A stretch of 52,583 nucleotides of DNA, taken from JAIBCL01 sp031411695. Its GTDB lineage: Bacteria > Verrucomicrobiota > Verrucomicrobiia > Verrucomicrobiales > Verrucomicrobiaceae. The stretch lies in contig JANOBO010000167.1 in the NCBI GenBank assembly GCA_031411695.1, positions 1-52,583 of the forward strand. Reading direction: 5' to 3'. The position numbers were made by a program, and so were the translations under genes. Of the stretch, positions 24,551-33,178 are shown one piece after another (position 1 is the stretch's first letter; each line of letters opens with the position of its first letter). The notes below the pieces were generated by a model that saw nothing but the letters and a program-made list of their open reading frames with translations, did no database searches and was not told the origin of the DNA.

Positions 24551-25112
24551 CACCACGTTTTCTCAGCCACAGAATGCGGGTGGAACCATACTCGCGGTCC
24601 CGCTCGACTTGCCAGCCCGACCATGAATCGTTTCCATCCTTTGTCACCCGGCTTTCAAACACAAAACTCGCGCCCGGCGCCATCACCGCGCGCAGTTCCT
24701 CCCCGGTGAGAAGCTGCGTGGTGTAATCCACGTCTCCGCGCGCATGGGCATACGGCGGATCGGCAAACACGAGGTCAAACAACGCGCCGTCGCGCTGGAG
24801 ATGCTGCAGCGCGCGCGAGACTTCCGCCTGCCGGACTTCAGCACCGGCAAGGCGGGCCTTTGACAGGTTTTCCTGGATGATCTTGCAGGCCGCGCCGTGC
24901 TGATCGACGAAAAGTGCGCTGGCCGCGCCACGACTCAGCGCCTCAAGGCCGAGCGCCCCCGATCCCGCAAAAAGATCCAGCACCCGCGCGCCTGCCACCG
25001 CCTCGCCGAGCATCGAGAACACAGCCTGCCGCACGCGGTCCGTGGTGGGGCGTGTCTCGGTCTTCGGAACTTTGATGGGGATGCCTCCCGCGCTGCCAGA
25101 GATGATGCGCAT
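24519..25112 (-). CDS. rsmD: 16S rRNA (guanine(966)-N2)-methyltransferase
   Basis: The 197-residue product has the typical RsmD opening MRIISGSAGGIPIKVPK and the downstream ETRPTTDRVRQAVFSML. The AdoMet site is ARVLDLFAGSGALGLEALSR and the catalytic motif is DLVFADPPY. It methylates G966 of 16S rRNA during small-subunit assembly. The frame extends further upstream but only the start at 25112 matches family length. The gene is divergent from the sulfatase and overlaps waaA. Confidence 0.93.
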   Translation of the reverse strand: MRIISGSAGGIPIKVPKTETRPTTDRVRQAVFSMLGEAVAGARVLDLFAGSGALGLEALSRGAASALFVDQHGAACKIIQENLSKARLAGAEVRQAEVSRALQHLQRDGALFDLVFADPPYAHARGDVDYTTQLLTGEELRAVMAPGASFVFESRVTKDGNDSWSGWQVERDREYGSTRILWLRKRGDVESAESDLI

Positions 25113-25265
25113 CGGCGCGGAGACTGGAGCAGGCGACGTCCGGATGCAAAAGACAAACGTGCGGCGGTGCCACACGATCCTGCATTCCGTCACACGCGCT
25201 GCGTGACGTTGGCGCGTTTGTTTCATCGCTTGGCATTTCTCAACGCTCGTGCTCCTGTCACTCCG

Positions 25266-27389
25266 ATGATCCCCCCCCATTCATCCACACTTTTGCTCGC
25301 CGTTCTTATCGGCGTGGGCGCGCTCGCGTCCGAATTCGCACATGGCGCAAAGAAAAAGTCAAAACCCGGCGCCGCACCGAAAGCCGAGGTGGTTGTGGAG
25401 GATGCCGTCACGCCAGCGCCCCCCGGCGCGCCGAACGTCCTCTTCATCATCGCTGACGATCTCAACGATTGGGTCGGCTGGCTCGGCGGACATCCCCAGT
25501 CGCGCACGCCAAACATGGACCGCCTCGCGAAGCTGGGCATGAGGTTCACAAACGCGCATTGCAATTTCGCGCTCTGCAATCCCTCGCGCACCGCGCTCCT
25601 CACTGGGATGCTTCCGTCTTCCAGCGGTGTGTTTGGCAATGAACAAGACTGGAGGCGATCGGTGCAGATTCAGGGCAAGGCGACCCTGCCGCAGCATTTC
25701 AAGTCGAATGGCTTCACCACTGCGGCAGGCGGGAAGGTATTTCATGCGAACCACGGCGGGCCCGAAGGCCTGCTGGCGGGTTGGCATGGTGGACGCCGTG
25801 GCTTTGAGCAGGATGCCGCGTGGTCACTGCGCTTTCCCGCCGTCGGCGTGCAGATCCCGGACCTGCCTGTTCACACCGGCCGCAACTTCAACGGGCTCGA
25901 CATCTGGCATTGGGACTGGGGCGGCATTCAGGTCGCGGACGAGGAAACGGATGACGGACAGGTGGCGCGGTGGGCGTCTCACTTTCTCAGCCAAAAGTAC
26001 GAGCAGCCGTTCTTCCTCGCTGTCGGACTCTACCGGCCGCATTCGCCTTGGTATGTGCCGCAAAAATATTTCGATGAGCGCCCGCTTGCCGATGTCGTGC
26101 TGCCTGAAGTGAGGGCGGACGATCTCGATGACGTGCCTGAGTTTGCCAAAGGCCACCTCAAAGGCGGCGAGAAACACCACGAGACAATCGTGACGAAGAA
26201 CCAATGGAAGGAAGCCGTGCGTGCATACCTCGCCAGCGTCACGTTTTGCGATGCCATGCTGGGGCGCGTGATCGATGCGCTCATGGCGGGTCCGCACGCG
26301 AAGAACACCGTGGTCGTGTTCACCTCGGACCACGGCTGGTATCTCGGCCAAAAACAAATGTGGCACAAAGGCCGGCTCTGGGAGGAGGCCACGCACATCC
26401 CCCTGACCATTCTCGCTCCTGGCGTGACCACGGCGGACTCGGTGTCGAAGCAGCCCGTCTCACTGATCGATCTTTATCCCACGCTCTGTGATGTCGCATT
26501 GCTTCCAAAGCCGGCGCATCTCAATGGCGCGAGCTTGCTGCCCGTGCTCAAAGGTTCGACTGACGCGCAAAAGTCACCCGCAATCACAGCCATGGGTGGC
26601 GGCGAGAGCGCGAGCTACGCCGCGCGCGACGAGCGCTGGCGCTTCATCCGCTACGCCGACGGCAGCGAGGAACTTTACGATCATCAGGTCGATCCGCACG
26701 AGTGGACAAACCTCGCGTCAAAGCCGGAGCATGACGCCTTGAAAAAGTCGCTCGCTGAATCGTTTCCGAAGACCTTCAAATCCGCATCGCGCTCCCTCAC
26801 CGAAGTCGCGCCGGGGCACTCGTCAGATGGCGGCGAAGATTTCAATCTCCAAGCTAGTGACGATCTTTCTCCCGCCGACTCGCCGAAGATCGCAGGGAAG
26901 GGCGTCTATCTCGATGTCGCGCTGGATTTCAATCCGGCTGTGGACGGGAACAGCACCGTCATCGCGCAGGGCGACGCCACCGCCGGATACGCCCTGCATT
27001 TCGTGGATGGCGAGCCGACGCTCAGCGTCTTCCTCGATGGAAAGGCCACCCAGGCCACCATCGGCGGCATCCGTGAAGGCCGGGCCAATCTCCGCGCTGT
27101 CATCGGCACCGATGGGACGCTCGGCCTCTCAGCCATTGGTGAGGGAGAGATCGCCGCCATGCTGCCATTCACCGGCGGATTTCCGAAGCAGCCCGTCGAA
27201 GGATTGAAGGTCGCGCAAAGTTTCGGCATCCTGACTGCGAAACAATATCCGGACAGCACACCCTTCGATGGTGCGATGCATCGCCTGCGGCTCAGCGTCT
27301 TCACTCCGAAACCGGAATCTCCCGCACATGGCGCGGGCACCGAGAGCCCGCCTCCCACAACGACACGAAAAGCACGAACCCAAAACTGA
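25266..27389 (+). CDS. secreted sulfatase with C-terminal beta-sandwich extension
   Basis: The 707-residue product has a signal peptide (STLLLAVLIGVGALASEFAH), a Lys-rich linker, and an iduronate-2-sulfatase-like domain: NVLFIIADDLNDWVGWLGG, the formylglycine site Cys104 in FALCNPSRTALLTG, and FTSDHGWYLGQKQMWHKGRL. From about residue 530 a second module follows (KGVYLDVALDFNPAVDGNST to GAMHRLRLSV), which looks like a concanavalin/LamG-type beta sandwich and may bind glycan. An eight-C run spans codons 2-5. The extreme C-terminus includes a short palindrome. ATG at 25266 was chosen; the frame is open much further upstream but overlaps rsmD. Confidence 0.9.
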   Translation: MIPPHSSTLLLAVLIGVGALASEFAHGAKKKSKPGAAPKAEVVVEDAVTPAPPGAPNVLFIIADDLNDWVGWLGGHPQSRTPNMDRLAKLGMRFTNAHCNFALCNPSRTALLTGMLPSSSGVFGNEQDWRRSVQIQGKATLPQHFKSNGFTTAAGGKVFHANHGGPEGLLAGWHGGRRGFEQDAAWSLRFPAVGVQIPDLPVHTGRNFNGLDIWHWDWGGIQVADEETDDGQVARWASHFLSQKYEQPFFLAVGLYRPHSPWYVPQKYFDERPLADVVLPEVRADDLDDVPEFAKGHLKGGEKHHETIVTKNQWKEAVRAYLASVTFCDAMLGRVIDALMAGPHAKNTVVVFTSDHGWYLGQKQMWHKGRLWEEATHIPLTILAPGVTTADSVSKQPVSLIDLYPTLCDVALLPKPAHLNGASLLPVLKGSTDAQKSPAITAMGGGESASYAARDERWRFIRYADGSEELYDHQVDPHEWTNLASKPEHDALKKSLAESFPKTFKSASRSLTEVAPGHSSDGGEDFNLQASDDLSPADSPKIAGKGVYLDVALDFNPAVDGNSTVIAQGDATAGYALHFVDGEPTLSVFLDGKATQATIGGIREGRANLRAVIGTDGTLGLSAIGEGEIAAMLPFTGGFPKQPVEGLKVAQSFGILTAKQYPDSTPFDGAMHRLRLSVFTPKPESPAHGAGTESPPPTTTRKARTQN
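27333..27351. repeat. short palindrome inside the sulfatase C-terminus
   Basis: GCGGGC (27333-27338) pairs with GCCCGC (27346-27351) around a seven-base loop, within the last 20 codons of the sulfatase. It may belong to the same class of short palindromes that enter reading frames elsewhere, or be a terminator placed before the stop codon. Confidence 0.4.
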
Positions 27390-27395
27390 ACCATC

Positions 27396-27761
27396 ATGCG
27401 AGCACGAGTGATCAAGGACTTCCGCTTCGAGGCGGCCCAGACGCTGCCGAACCTCCCCGGCACACACAAATGCACGAAGATGCACGGTCACAGTTTCAAG
27501 GTCGAGATCGCCATCGAAGGCGAGGTCGATCCGCACATCGGCTGGGTTTACGATCACGCCGAGATCTCCCGTGCGATGGCGCCGATCATGGAGCGCTTTG
27601 ACCATTCTTACCTCAACGAGATCGAGGGTCTCGAGAACCCGACGATCGAAAACATGGCCGCATGGTTGTGGCAAAAGCTCGCGCCCCAACTCCCCGGCCT
27701 CTGCGAGATCGTGATCCACGAGACACCAAGCGCGCGCTGCGTTTTTCGCGGGGAGTTTTGA
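27396..27761 (+). CDS. 6-pyruvoyl-tetrahydropterin synthase/QueD family protein
   Basis: This 121-residue T-fold enzyme converts dihydroneopterin triphosphate, to 6-carboxytetrahydropterin in queuosine synthesis or to a related pterin. The N-terminus FRFEAAQTLPNLPGTHKCTK followed by MHGHSFKVEIAIEG contains the catalytic Cys and two zinc His residues. GWVYDHAEISRAMAPIM and LDHSYLNE-like FDHSYLNEIEG supply the third zinc ligand region. ENPTIENMAAWLWQKL and IVIHETPSARCVF, with its substrate Glu, finish the pattern. It starts six bases after the sulfatase stop. No other queuosine gene is in the window. Confidence 0.92.
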   Translation: MRARVIKDFRFEAAQTLPNLPGTHKCTKMHGHSFKVEIAIEGEVDPHIGWVYDHAEISRAMAPIMERFDHSYLNEIEGLENPTIENMAAWLWQKLAPQLPGLCEIVIHETPSARCVFRGEF

Positions 27762-27872
27762 CGCCTTTGTCGCGGGCGCGAGTTTTCAAGGTGCCAAACT
27801 TTCCTTTCCCTTACGACCCCCCACGAGAGGTGGGAGGACAGCAGGCACGAACGTAAGCCTGGGTTCGGCGGT

Positions 27873-29717
27873 TCAATCCAACAACTCTCTCGCCACGGCA
27901 TACCCATCGCGATCTGCGTTTGATCGCACGCTCCGGAAGAGTTCCGCAATCCGGCTCCGCGTGATCTTGCCGAAGTAGCGCACGAGCTTCAGCAGGTGGG
28001 CTCCTTCCGGACATTGGGTGCCGAGCTCGATGAGCTTCGATCCCGCGTGAGTGATGGCGCAGGACCAGACGAAAAGCTCCGCGCCGATGTCCACGAAGCG
28101 CCCGAGCTGGACCTGCAGCTTCTCGAGCTTCGGCCCGTTCCACACCATTGAGTGAAACAGCGTGCGCGCCAGCTTTCGGCTGAGGCTGGAGACGGCGCGC
28201 ATCTCGGCGCGGAGTTCAGGATGGAGCGTTTGCGCAATGGGCTGCCCGCCGAGCGGCAGCCACTTCGTCGGATACCACCGCGCGTACACGCGCGCGGCCC
28301 GCATCGCGGCGCGGGCGCGGACTTTCATTGGCAGCGACGCATTCACCGCGGCGGCGCCGATCTTCAGATGCGGATCGAGCGCCTCCCGCGCGATGAAGAG
28401 GCGCATGATCTCGCTGCTGCCCTCGAAGATGGTGTTGATCCGGGCGTCGCGCATGAGGCGCTCGACCGGCTCCGCCATCTCGCCCCGCTCACGCAGGGAA
28501 TCCGCAGTCTCGTAGCCGCGTCCGCCGCGGATCTGCATCGTGTCATCCATGATTTCCCACGCGCGCTCGGTGCCCCAGAGCTTTGCGATAGCGGCTTCGA
28601 GGCGGACGTCCGCATGCTTGTCGCGATCCACGAGCGCGGACACATAACGCACGGCAGACTCCATCGCGAACGTGTGGGCGGCCATGCGCGCGAGCTTGTC
28701 GGCGATGGCGGCGTGCCTGCCGATGGGCTGCCCCCATTGCTCGCGCTTCTTCGACCAGCGCGTGGAGATGTCGAGGCAGCGCTTTGCGAGGCCGGCGCAT
28801 GCTGCGGGCAAGGTGATGCGGCCGGTGTTCAGCGTGGTCAGCGCCACCTTCAAGCCCTTCCCTTCGCCGCCGAGGATGTTCGCTTTCGGCACGCGCACGT
28901 TTTTGAAACGAATGACGCCGTTGTAGAGCGCGCGCAGGCCCATGAAGTGGCAGCGATGCAGCACCTCGACGCCAGGCCACTTAGTCTCGACGATGAACGC
29001 CGTGGTCGCGTTCGGCTTCTCCAGTGTGGGCGTCTTCGCCATCACGACGATGAGGCCGGCCTTGGTGCCGTTCGTACACCACAGCTTGTCGCCGTTGATG
29101 ATGTAGTCATCACCGTCGCGCACGGCGGTGGTCGTCATCCTCGCGGGATCACTGCCCACATTCTCCTCGGTGAGTGCAAACGCGGAGATCTCGCCCATGG
29201 CGCAGCGCGGCAGATATTTCTCCTTCTGTTCCTCGGTGCCAAACAGGATCAAGGGCTGCGGCGCCCCGATTGACTGATGGGCAGAAAGCAGCGCAGTAAG
29301 GTTTCCGCACACGCCGCCCAGCAGCATCGCGGCACGGGAGTAGTTCGTCTGCGACAAGCCAAGCCCTCCATACTTTGTCGGGATCTTGATTCCGAACGCG
29401 CCAAGCGCAGCCAGCTCGCGAAGCAACTCCGGCGGGATCTCTCCCTCCCGATCAATCGCGTCCGGATCCGCGTGCTCATCGAGCAGCCGCTTCAGCCGTG
29501 AAATGAATGCATCACCTTGGTCACGGTCCTCCACGGATTGCTTCGGAAACGGGAGAAGGGATGAGAAATCCGGCTCGCCAAAAAAGATGCCGGCGGCGAG
29601 TCCGGTGTTATGACGTTCATCGCGTGCGCCTTCGGCCATTTCCAAAGCCGCACGTTGTCCTGCGGACATCTTCGAAGTGTCGATGAGTGATGGGTTGCTG
29701 TCGGTTTGAGCTTTCAT
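27873..29717 (-). CDS. acyl-CoA dehydrogenase, VLCAD-like length
   Basis: The 614-residue flavoprotein oxidises acyl-CoA to trans-2-enoyl-CoA. Its markers are IKIPTKYGGLGLSQTNYSRA, the FAD/substrate motif AFALTEENVGSDPARM, and KLWCTNGTKAG. RDARINTIFEGSSEIMRLFI carries the catalytic Glu in the position used by very-long-chain dehydrogenases, and a C-terminal helical extension of about 180 residues matches that group rather than the shorter bacterial enzymes. It is the last gene of the beta-oxidation operon, 42 bases after the FadJ-type gene with a palindrome between them. ATG at 29717 is used; an upstream TTG at 29738 lies inside the palindrome. Confidence 0.92.
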   Translation of the reverse strand: MKAQTDSNPSLIDTSKMSAGQRAALEMAEGARDERHNTGLAAGIFFGEPDFSSLLPFPKQSVEDRDQGDAFISRLKRLLDEHADPDAIDREGEIPPELLRELAALGAFGIKIPTKYGGLGLSQTNYSRAAMLLGGVCGNLTALLSAHQSIGAPQPLILFGTEEQKEKYLPRCAMGEISAFALTEENVGSDPARMTTTAVRDGDDYIINGDKLWCTNGTKAGLIVVMAKTPTLEKPNATTAFIVETKWPGVEVLHRCHFMGLRALYNGVIRFKNVRVPKANILGGEGKGLKVALTTLNTGRITLPAACAGLAKRCLDISTRWSKKREQWGQPIGRHAAIADKLARMAAHTFAMESAVRYVSALVDRDKHADVRLEAAIAKLWGTERAWEIMDDTMQIRGGRGYETADSLRERGEMAEPVERLMRDARINTIFEGSSEIMRLFIAREALDPHLKIGAAAVNASLPMKVRARAAMRAARVYARWYPTKWLPLGGQPIAQTLHPELRAEMRAVSSLSRKLARTLFHSMVWNGPKLEKLQVQLGRFVDIGAELFVWSCAITHAGSKLIELGTQCPEGAHLLKLVRYFGKITRSRIAELFRSVRSNADRDGYAVARELLD

Positions 29718-29732
29718 GGGATTGGAAAAATG

Positions 29733-29753
29733 GGGCAAGCCGCTGGCTTGCCC
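29733..29753. repeat. palindrome between beta-oxidation genes
   Basis: Arms GGGCAAGCC and GGCTTGCCC flank the three-base loop GCT, immediately upstream of the dehydrogenase start. It shares the AAGCC/GGCTT core with the pair at 31106-31158 inside the preceding gene. In RNA it would form a strong hairpin that could attenuate or stabilise expression of the last gene. Confidence 0.7.
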
Positions 29754-29759
29754 GTCTGT

Positions 29760-31835
29760 TCAGTGAACCGTCGTCTGTTCAAAATTTCTGAGCCACGCGA
29801 GCGGCCCGCCACGAAAAGGCGCGTAGCCGGTGCCGAGGACCATGGCGAGGTCAATGTCGTCGGCGCTCGACGCGACGCCTTCGTCGAGGCAGCGTCGTGC
29901 TTCAGTGCTGATCAGCAGCGCCAGTTGTGTCTGCACTTCAAGGAGTGATGGATTCTTGTGGCCGCTGCGACGACTGGAGGTCGCCGCTCCCTGCGGCTTG
30001 CCGTTCTCGTGGCGATAGAATCCTTCGCCGGATTTTCTGCCGAGCTTTCCTTGGGCGACCATGCGGTCGAGCAAGCCGGTCTTCGGCAGGCGATCTGGAA
30101 ACGCTGCGACGAGCGTCTGGCCGACATGCACTGCGACATCGAGGCCGATCTCATCCAGCAGGCGAAGCGGCCCCATCGGCATGCCGAAGTCGAGCATCGC
30201 ATCATCGATCCCATCGGCGGGCGTACCGCTTTCAAACATGCGCACGGCTTCGAGCAGATACGGCATCAGGATGCGGTTCACGACGAAGCCTGGGCTGTCC
30301 TTTACCACGACGGGCACCTTGCCGATGCGCTGCGCAAACACGACTGCGGTGGCGATGACATCGGGTGTGTTCCCAGCGTGCGTGATGATCTCGACGAGCG
30401 GCATGCGATGCACGGGATTGAAGAAATGAATGCCGATGACGCGCTCGGGATTGCGCACGGACTTTGCCAGCTCCGTCACCGATAAAGCGGACGTGTTCGT
30501 CGCGAGGATCGTGTCGGGGGGGCAACGATTCGCGAGGTCGGCGAAGATTTTCTTCTTCAACTCGAAGCTTTCGGTCGCTGCCTCGATGACGAGCTGGTGC
30601 TGATGCAACGGGACTCGTATGGTGGCAGTCGAGATGCGGTCCAGCGACTCGCGTGCCTCCTTTTTTGTCATCGCGCGACGCTTCGTGCCTTCATCGAGCA
30701 GTGAGGAAACGCGCGAGAGACCCTTGGCGATCGCGTCAGTCGAAACGTCGGTCATCAAGGTCTGCACACCGTGAGAGGCAAGCCATTGCGCGATGCCCGC
30801 GCCCATCACGCCGGCGCCGACGACAGCCGCATGAAGGACCGGCTGTGCGTGACCTTTGGATGGCGGCTTCTTGGCGGCTTCTTCTTTGCGGAAGAAGAGA
30901 TCAATGAGGTGGGCTGCCTCGCCAGTCTTGGTGAGTGCGAGCAAGGCCTCACGCTCGAAGCGCAGGGATTCTCTGACGCTCATGCCGAGTCCGTGAGTGG
31001 CTACCTTGAGCGCCATGAGCGGCGCGGCGTAGACGCCGCGCGTTTTTGCGATCAGATCGCGTTTGGCTTTCCAGGCGATGAGGTGGCGGAGGATTGGAAG
31101 CGTGGTGCAAGCCGTTGGCTTGAAGGCCCTTCTCCCAGTGCAAGCCAGAGGCTTGCACCACTTTTGTGCCACCGCTTCCAGGTGCTCCCTCGGCACGACT
31201 TGATCGACAACACCGAGCTTCCTCGCCTGTTCGGGCTTGAGCAGCTTCCCGGTGAGAATGAGTCCAAGCGCCTTCTGCAGTCCGATCATCCTCGGCAGCC
31301 GCGTGCTGCCGCCCCATCCTGGAATCAGGCCGAGCTGTACTTCGGGAAGGCCGAGGCGGGTGCAATCGGCATCGCTCGCGATGCGGTGATCACATGCCAG
31401 CGTCAGCTCCAATCCGCCGCCGACACAGGCGCCGTGAATCACCGCGATCTTCGGCACCGGCAGCGCGGCGAGACGGCTGAAGACCGACTGACCCAGCTCA
31501 ATGAAGGCTTCCAGTTTAGTCGGCGGAAGCGCGCGGATCGCCTTCAAGTCCGCACCCGCCACGAAAACTCTCTCCTTCCCGCTGCGGATGATGAGCGCGC
31601 GGATCGCGGTGTCTGACTCGATGGCATCGAGCTGGCTGTCGAGTTCGCGCAACGTGTCTTCATTGAAGACGTTCACGCCGGAGCCGGGCGCATCAAACGT
31701 GAGCCTGCAGATGCCATCCGCATCGACGTCCCGGCGGAACGCGGAGGGGGTGGGAGCGGGTTTGTGCTCACCGACCGTACGCATGGAAATGTCTTGCGCC
31801 GGATCTTGAGTAGGATCGAGGATCAGAGTGTTCAT
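29760..31835 (-). CDS. fadJ: bifunctional enoyl-CoA hydratase/3-hydroxyacyl-CoA dehydrogenase
   Basis: The 691-residue fusion hydrates enoyl-CoA and oxidises the product. The N-terminal crotonase half shows FVAGADLKAIRALPP for the oxyanion hole, HGACVGGGLELTLACDHRIA with the first catalytic Glu, and GLPEVQLGLIPGWGGSTRLP with the second. The dehydrogenase half shows VVGAGVMGAGIAQWLASHG for NAD binding and IGIHFFNPVHRMPLVEI with the catalytic His. Residues 226-244 (WCKPLACTGRRAFKPTACTT) are encoded by a pair of palindromes at 31106-31158 and look like an in-frame insertion in the helical linker between the two domains. ATG at 31835 is used. It lies 65 bases after the thiolase. Confidence 0.92.
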   Translation of the reverse strand: MNTLILDPTQDPAQDISMRTVGEHKPAPTPSAFRRDVDADGICRLTFDAPGSGVNVFNEDTLRELDSQLDAIESDTAIRALIIRSGKERVFVAGADLKAIRALPPTKLEAFIELGQSVFSRLAALPVPKIAVIHGACVGGGLELTLACDHRIASDADCTRLGLPEVQLGLIPGWGGSTRLPRMIGLQKALGLILTGKLLKPEQARKLGVVDQVVPREHLEAVAQKWCKPLACTGRRAFKPTACTTLPILRHLIAWKAKRDLIAKTRGVYAAPLMALKVATHGLGMSVRESLRFEREALLALTKTGEAAHLIDLFFRKEEAAKKPPSKGHAQPVLHAAVVGAGVMGAGIAQWLASHGVQTLMTDVSTDAIAKGLSRVSSLLDEGTKRRAMTKKEARESLDRISTATIRVPLHQHQLVIEAATESFELKKKIFADLANRCPPDTILATNTSALSVTELAKSVRNPERVIGIHFFNPVHRMPLVEIITHAGNTPDVIATAVVFAQRIGKVPVVVKDSPGFVVNRILMPYLLEAVRMFESGTPADGIDDAMLDFGMPMGPLRLLDEIGLDVAVHVGQTLVAAFPDRLPKTGLLDRMVAQGKLGRKSGEGFYRHENGKPQGAATSSRRSGHKNPSLLEVQTQLALLISTEARRCLDEGVASSADDIDLAMVLGTGYAPFRGGPLAWLRNFEQTTVH
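31106..31158. repeat. pair of palindromes inside the FadJ coding region
   Basis: The first (31106-31124) has arms TGCAAGCC and GGCTTGAA with loop GTT and one mismatch. The second (31138-31158) has perfect 9-bp arms GTGCAAGCC and GGCTTGCAC with loop AGA. Thirteen bases separate them. The block keeps the reading frame and is translated as the run containing KPLACTGRRAFKPTACTT. The core matches the palindrome at 29733-29753. Confidence 0.8.
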
Positions 31836-31848
31836 GGCGGGTGGTGGG

Positions 31849-31892
31849 TTGAGCAGTTGTTGAGCGATGGATGAGCATGAGTTGAGCGATGG
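31849..31892. repeat. four 11-bp repeats between thiolase and FadJ genes
   Basis: TGAGC begins at 31850, 31861, 31872 and 31883, exactly 11 bases apart. The units are TTGAGCAGTTG, TTGAGCGATGG, ATGAGCATGAG and TTGAGCGATGG. They fill most of the 65-base gap. Spacing near one helical turn would place the motifs on one face of the DNA, as for a cooperative binding site, but a simple minisatellite is equally possible. Confidence 0.65.
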
Positions 31893-31900
31893 TGTGGAGA

Positions 31901-33178
31901 TCAGAGCGCTTCCAAAATGGCCGCGGCGCCCTGACCGCCGCCCACGCACATGGAGATGAGCGCGCGCTTCTTGTCGGTGTCGTGAAGCTGGCGCAGCGCT
32001 GTGAGCACGAGCCGCGCGCCGGTTGCGCCGACGGGATGTCCCAGGGCGATGGCGCCACCGCAGGGATTCAGGCGATGGTCGTCAATCTCGCCAAGTGGCT
32101 CGTCCAAACCCGCGCGTCGCGCGCTGGCGGGATCCTTGAGGCACTTCAACACAGCCAGCACCTGCGCCGCGAACGCCTCGTTGATTTCGATCACATCGAG
32201 CTCGTCGAGCCTGCTGCCTGTGCGGTGCAGCACCGCGTTGATCGCCTGTACCGGCCCGAGGCCCATCCGTGCGGGGTCGCAGCCGGTGAACGCATGATCG
32301 ACGAGACGGCCGATGGGCTTCCATCCATGGAGCGCGACCGCTTCCTCGCTGGCGACGAGCAGCGCGACCGCGCCATCGGTGATTTGTGATGAGTTGCCTG
32401 CAGTGACGCTGCCGGTGCGTGTGTCGAACATCGGCTTGAGTTTGGCCAGCTTGTCCATCGATGAATCGGAGCGGATGCCGTTGTCCGCCGAGATGGTGGA
32501 GCGATGGACGCCACCGGCATAAACGGGAATGATCTCACGCTCCAGCGCCCATGCGGCCTGTGTCGCGCGGAGATGGGAGCGCGCGGCGAATGCATCCTGC
32601 GCCTCGCGGGATATGCCAAACTCGCGGGCCAGCAGTTCGGCAGTGTCGCCCATGTTCATTTCGGAAACTGGATCCGTCAGACCGAGGCGCAGTCCGATCA
32701 AGGGCATGAAGTCCTGAACGCGGAAGCGGCTCATCGCGGCGACCCTGGCACCCGTGCCGCGTGCTGTGGAGAGCGCCGCAAATTTCATGGCGGCTGCGCG
32801 CGAGAACAGCAGCGGCATGTTCGACATGCTCTCGGTTCCGCCGACGACGAAGACATCGCCTTGCCCTGCGGCCATGCGCTGGTGCGCGGTGGTGATGGCC
32901 TCCAGGCCGGACGCACAATTCCGATGCACAGTCATCGCTGGTTTGGCGGCAGGGATTCCGGCGCGCAGCGCGATGACGCGCGCGATGTTCTGCGCGTCCG
33001 CAGGCTGGCCCACGCAGCCGAAAAGGGTCTCGTCTATCACGGCAGGATCGATGCCCGTCTTTGTCAGCAGCGCTGCGATGGCCGAGCGACCTAGTTCGAC
33101 GGCATCCATACTGGCAAGGGTGGTGCCCATTTTGCAGAACGGCGTGCGGACGCCGTCGATGAAGAAGAGTGTTTTCAT
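31901..33178 (-). CDS. acetyl-CoA acyltransferase (thiolase)
   Basis: The 425-residue thiolase completes the beta-oxidation cycle by cleaving 3-ketoacyl-CoA. The nucleophilic Cys88 lies in MTVHRNCASGLEAITTAH. NEAFAAQVLAVLKCL and GGAIALGHPVGATGARLVLT carry the active-site Asn and His, and MCVGGGQGAAAILEAL the second Cys. GGTESMSNMPLLFSR is the usual internal motif. The start overlaps the ligase stop by four bases (ATGA), showing translational coupling. The family fits FadA/FadI-type degradative thiolases better than biosynthetic ones given the operon. Confidence 0.93.
   Translation of the reverse strand: MKTLFFIDGVRTPFCKMGTTLASMDAVELGRSAIAALLTKTGIDPAVIDETLFGCVGQPADAQNIARVIALRAGIPAAKPAMTVHRNCASGLEAITTAHQRMAAGQGDVFVVGGTESMSNMPLLFSRAAAMKFAALSTARGTGARVAAMSRFRVQDFMPLIGLRLGLTDPVSEMNMGDTAELLAREFGISREAQDAFAARSHLRATQAAWALEREIIPVYAGGVHRSTISADNGIRSDSSMDKLAKLKPMFDTRTGSVTAGNSSQITDGAVALLVASEEAVALHGWKPIGRLVDHAFTGCDPARMGLGPVQAINAVLHRTGSRLDELDVIEINEAFAAQVLAVLKCLKDPASARRAGLDEPLGEIDDHRLNPCGGAIALGHPVGATGARLVLTALRQLHDTDKKRALISMCVGGGQGAAAILEAL

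Noticed and set aside
28152..29273. Long open frame opposite the acyl-CoA dehydrogenase
   Set aside because: Antisense frame in GC-rich DNA; the opposite strand has all dehydrogenase motifs.
31849..31892. CRISPR-like array
   Set aside because: The 11-bp units are contiguous with no spacers, so this is a tandem repeat; no other repeat-spacer pattern was seen in the window.
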